From NCBI GenBank assembly GCA_024639415.1, contig JAHEIK010000275.1, positions 1 to 5,771 on the forward strand: a stretch of DNA of 5,771 nucleotides, in the 5' to 3' direction. Every line of letters starts with the position of its first letter. The stretch's first letter is position 1. Positions 4,765 through 5,771 of this stretch are shown here, piece after piece. The notes under the pieces are model-generated. The model did no database searches. It saw only the letters and a list, made by a program, of their open reading frames with translations, and had not been told where the DNA came from. The DNA comes from Planctomycetota bacterium. GTDB taxonomy: Bacteria > Planctomycetota > PLA2 > JAEUHO01. A program made the position numbers and the translations under genes.

Positions 4765-5771
4765 GTGATCGCCCCGGTCGAACGAACGCCGGAGTCGATG
4801 CCTGCCCGAGACGGCCGGCACCGCGTAGGCACGCTGCTCATCGCGTTGGTCATGCTCACGTGGCTGGGCGCGTTCACCCCGAACCCGATCGCCCTGTGCA
4901 CCGTGCCGGGCATCGTCGCCTGGATCCTGCTCGTCGAGCGCTGTCGCAGCATCAAGTCGGCGATGGGCTTGACGTTCCTCTTCGGTGCCGTGGCCATCGG
5001 CTACGGCTACCGCTGGCTGGCCCAGACCACGCAGGACTTCGGCAACCTCCCGGTGCCGGCCTCGTGGGCGCTGACCGCGCTCTTCGGCGCGCTGGGCATC
5101 CTGCACGGATGGGTCTTCGTGATCTTCCACCGCGGCATGCTGGCGCGCGGTCGCAGGCCGCATCCGCTCACGACGGTCATGCTCATCGTCGGGGCCGAGC
5201 ATCTGCCGATCCGTCTCTTCCCCTGGAAGGTCGGGCATGGCGCCGTCGACGTACCGCCGCTGGTCCAGGCCGCGGAGTGGGGCGGCGTGTCGGCCGTCTC
5301 CTTCGTGCTGCTGTGCCTCATCGTGCCGGTGCACGAGTGGATTCGCTGGGCCTTCGGGCGGAGCGGGCCCGCGGCACGGCCCAAGGCGGCTCTCGCAACG
5401 TTCGCTATCGGCTGCGCGCTCTTCGCGTGGGGCCAGTGGCGCTACCACGACGTGCAGGCGCAAGAGGACGCTGCGACCGAGGTGCTCAGCATCGGCCTGG
5501 TCCAGCCCAACGTGGGCAAGCAGGACAAGGAGCGCCGGCCGGGCCGTCACCAGGCGAACCTCGAGGCGTATCGCCGCGGCTCCGTCCAGGCGGCGGCGGA
5601 GGGCGCCGAGCTGATCGTCTGGCCCGAGACGGCCATCGCGCACTCGATCCGCATCATGGAGCCCGCGCACCGTCCGCACGTGACGAACAACGACATCAAC
5701 AAGTCGGGCTACCGCTTCCTCACCGAGCTGGGCAAGCAGCATGCGTTCCTCGTGGGCGCCTACGAGACGAA
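4765..5771 (+). CDS. lnt: Apolipoprotein N-acyltransferase, N-terminal part (cut by right edge)
   Basis: The first 335 codons of an integral inner-membrane enzyme that N-acylates the lipid-modified cysteine of apolipoproteins, the last step of lipoprotein maturation in Gram-negative bacteria. Hydrophobic segments lie at about residues 22-37, 41-57, 66-82, 100-121, 139-147, 173-194 and 208-222. The conserved FPWK segment precedes VQAAEWGGVSAVSFVLL, matching the family's GFPW and QxAxxxGxxxxSF signatures. The periplasmic nitrilase domain starts about residue 240 (VLSIGLVQPN) and shows LIVWPET with catalytic E288, equivalent to Glu267 in E. coli Lnt. The catalytic Lys and Cys should lie beyond the window and cannot be checked. 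The GTG start has the strong GAGGAGG site. Position 151 bp after gpmI on the same strand allows co-transcription. The region before the nitrilase domain is about 20 residues longer than in E. coli, mostly at the hydrophilic N-terminus (1-21). Confidence 0.92.
   Translation, partial: MIAPVERTPESMPARDGRHRVGTLLIALVMLTWLGAFTPNPIALCTVPGIVAWILLVERCRSIKSAMGLTFLFGAVAIGYGYRWLAQTTQDFGNLPVPASWALTALFGALGILHGWVFVIFHRGMLARGRRPHPLTTVMLIVGAEHLPIRLFPWKVGHGAVDVPPLVQAAEWGGVSAVSFVLLCLIVPVHEWIRWAFGRSGPAARPKAALATFAIGCALFAWGQWRYHDVQAQEDAATEVLSIGLVQPNVGKQDKERRPGRHQANLEAYRRGSVQAAAEGAELIVWPETAIAHSIRIMEPAHRPHVTNNDINKSGYRFLTELGKQHAFLVGAYET

Noticed and set aside
4504..5742. 412-codon minus-strand open frame across the gpmI end and lnt.
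   Set aside because: Charged, low-complexity translation with no membrane or domain signature, while the plus frame reads as Lnt with WPE and membrane segments.
1..5771. Searched for a CRISPR array, insertion sequence, toxin-antitoxin pair, phage or defence genes.
   Set aside because: No regular repeat-spacer series, no transposase motif or terminal inverted repeats, and every gene is accounted for by housekeeping-type or single unknown proteins.

Overview
The window is high-GC bacterial DNA with strongly GC-ending codons. Long antisense open frames shadow every real gene. I support five protein genes, two of them cut by the window edges. A lipoprotein with a lipobox and an apolipoprotein N-acyltransferase (Lnt) point to a Gram-negative, two-membrane cell. 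Four of the five genes start with GTG. Lineage cannot be fixed from the sequence; a GC-rich deltaproteobacterial/myxobacterial-type or similar environmental lineage would fit, but that is a guess.

Layout. (1) 1-303, minus: 5' part of a lipoprotein gene running off the left edge. (2) 304-904: about 600 bp with no convincing gene, holding a strong hairpin (509-541), an imperfect direct repeat of about 40-nt period (725-796) and an intrinsic terminator (833-874) for the next gene. (3) 905-1522, minus: a small helical protein resembling a duplicated ferritin-like/rubrerythrin-type fold, with altered metal-ligand motifs. (4) 1523-1938: a divergent intergenic region with hairpins, a dyad cluster and a symmetric terminator-like element. 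(5) 1939-2904, plus: a class I SAM-dependent methyltransferase with a Trm112-like N-terminal zinc-ribbon remnant. (6) 2955-4613, plus: gpmI, cofactor-independent phosphoglycerate mutase, of a sequence type recalling plant and trypanosomatid enzymes. (7) 4765 to the right edge, plus: lnt, cut inside its nitrilase domain.

How they fit together. The methyltransferase, gpmI and lnt share a strand with gaps of 50 and 151 bp and could be one transcript. Their jobs (methylation of an unknown substrate, glycolysis, lipoprotein maturation) do not form an obvious pathway, so this looks like a housekeeping neighbourhood. Lnt would N-acylate mature lipoproteins, and the lipoprotein at the left edge would be a candidate substrate, with no implied specific link. 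I found no CRISPR array, mobile element, rRNA or credible tRNA, and no convincing new multi-gene system. The most unusual points are the gpmI subtype, the ferritin-like protein without canonical ExxH ligands, and the structured leader before the methyltransferase.
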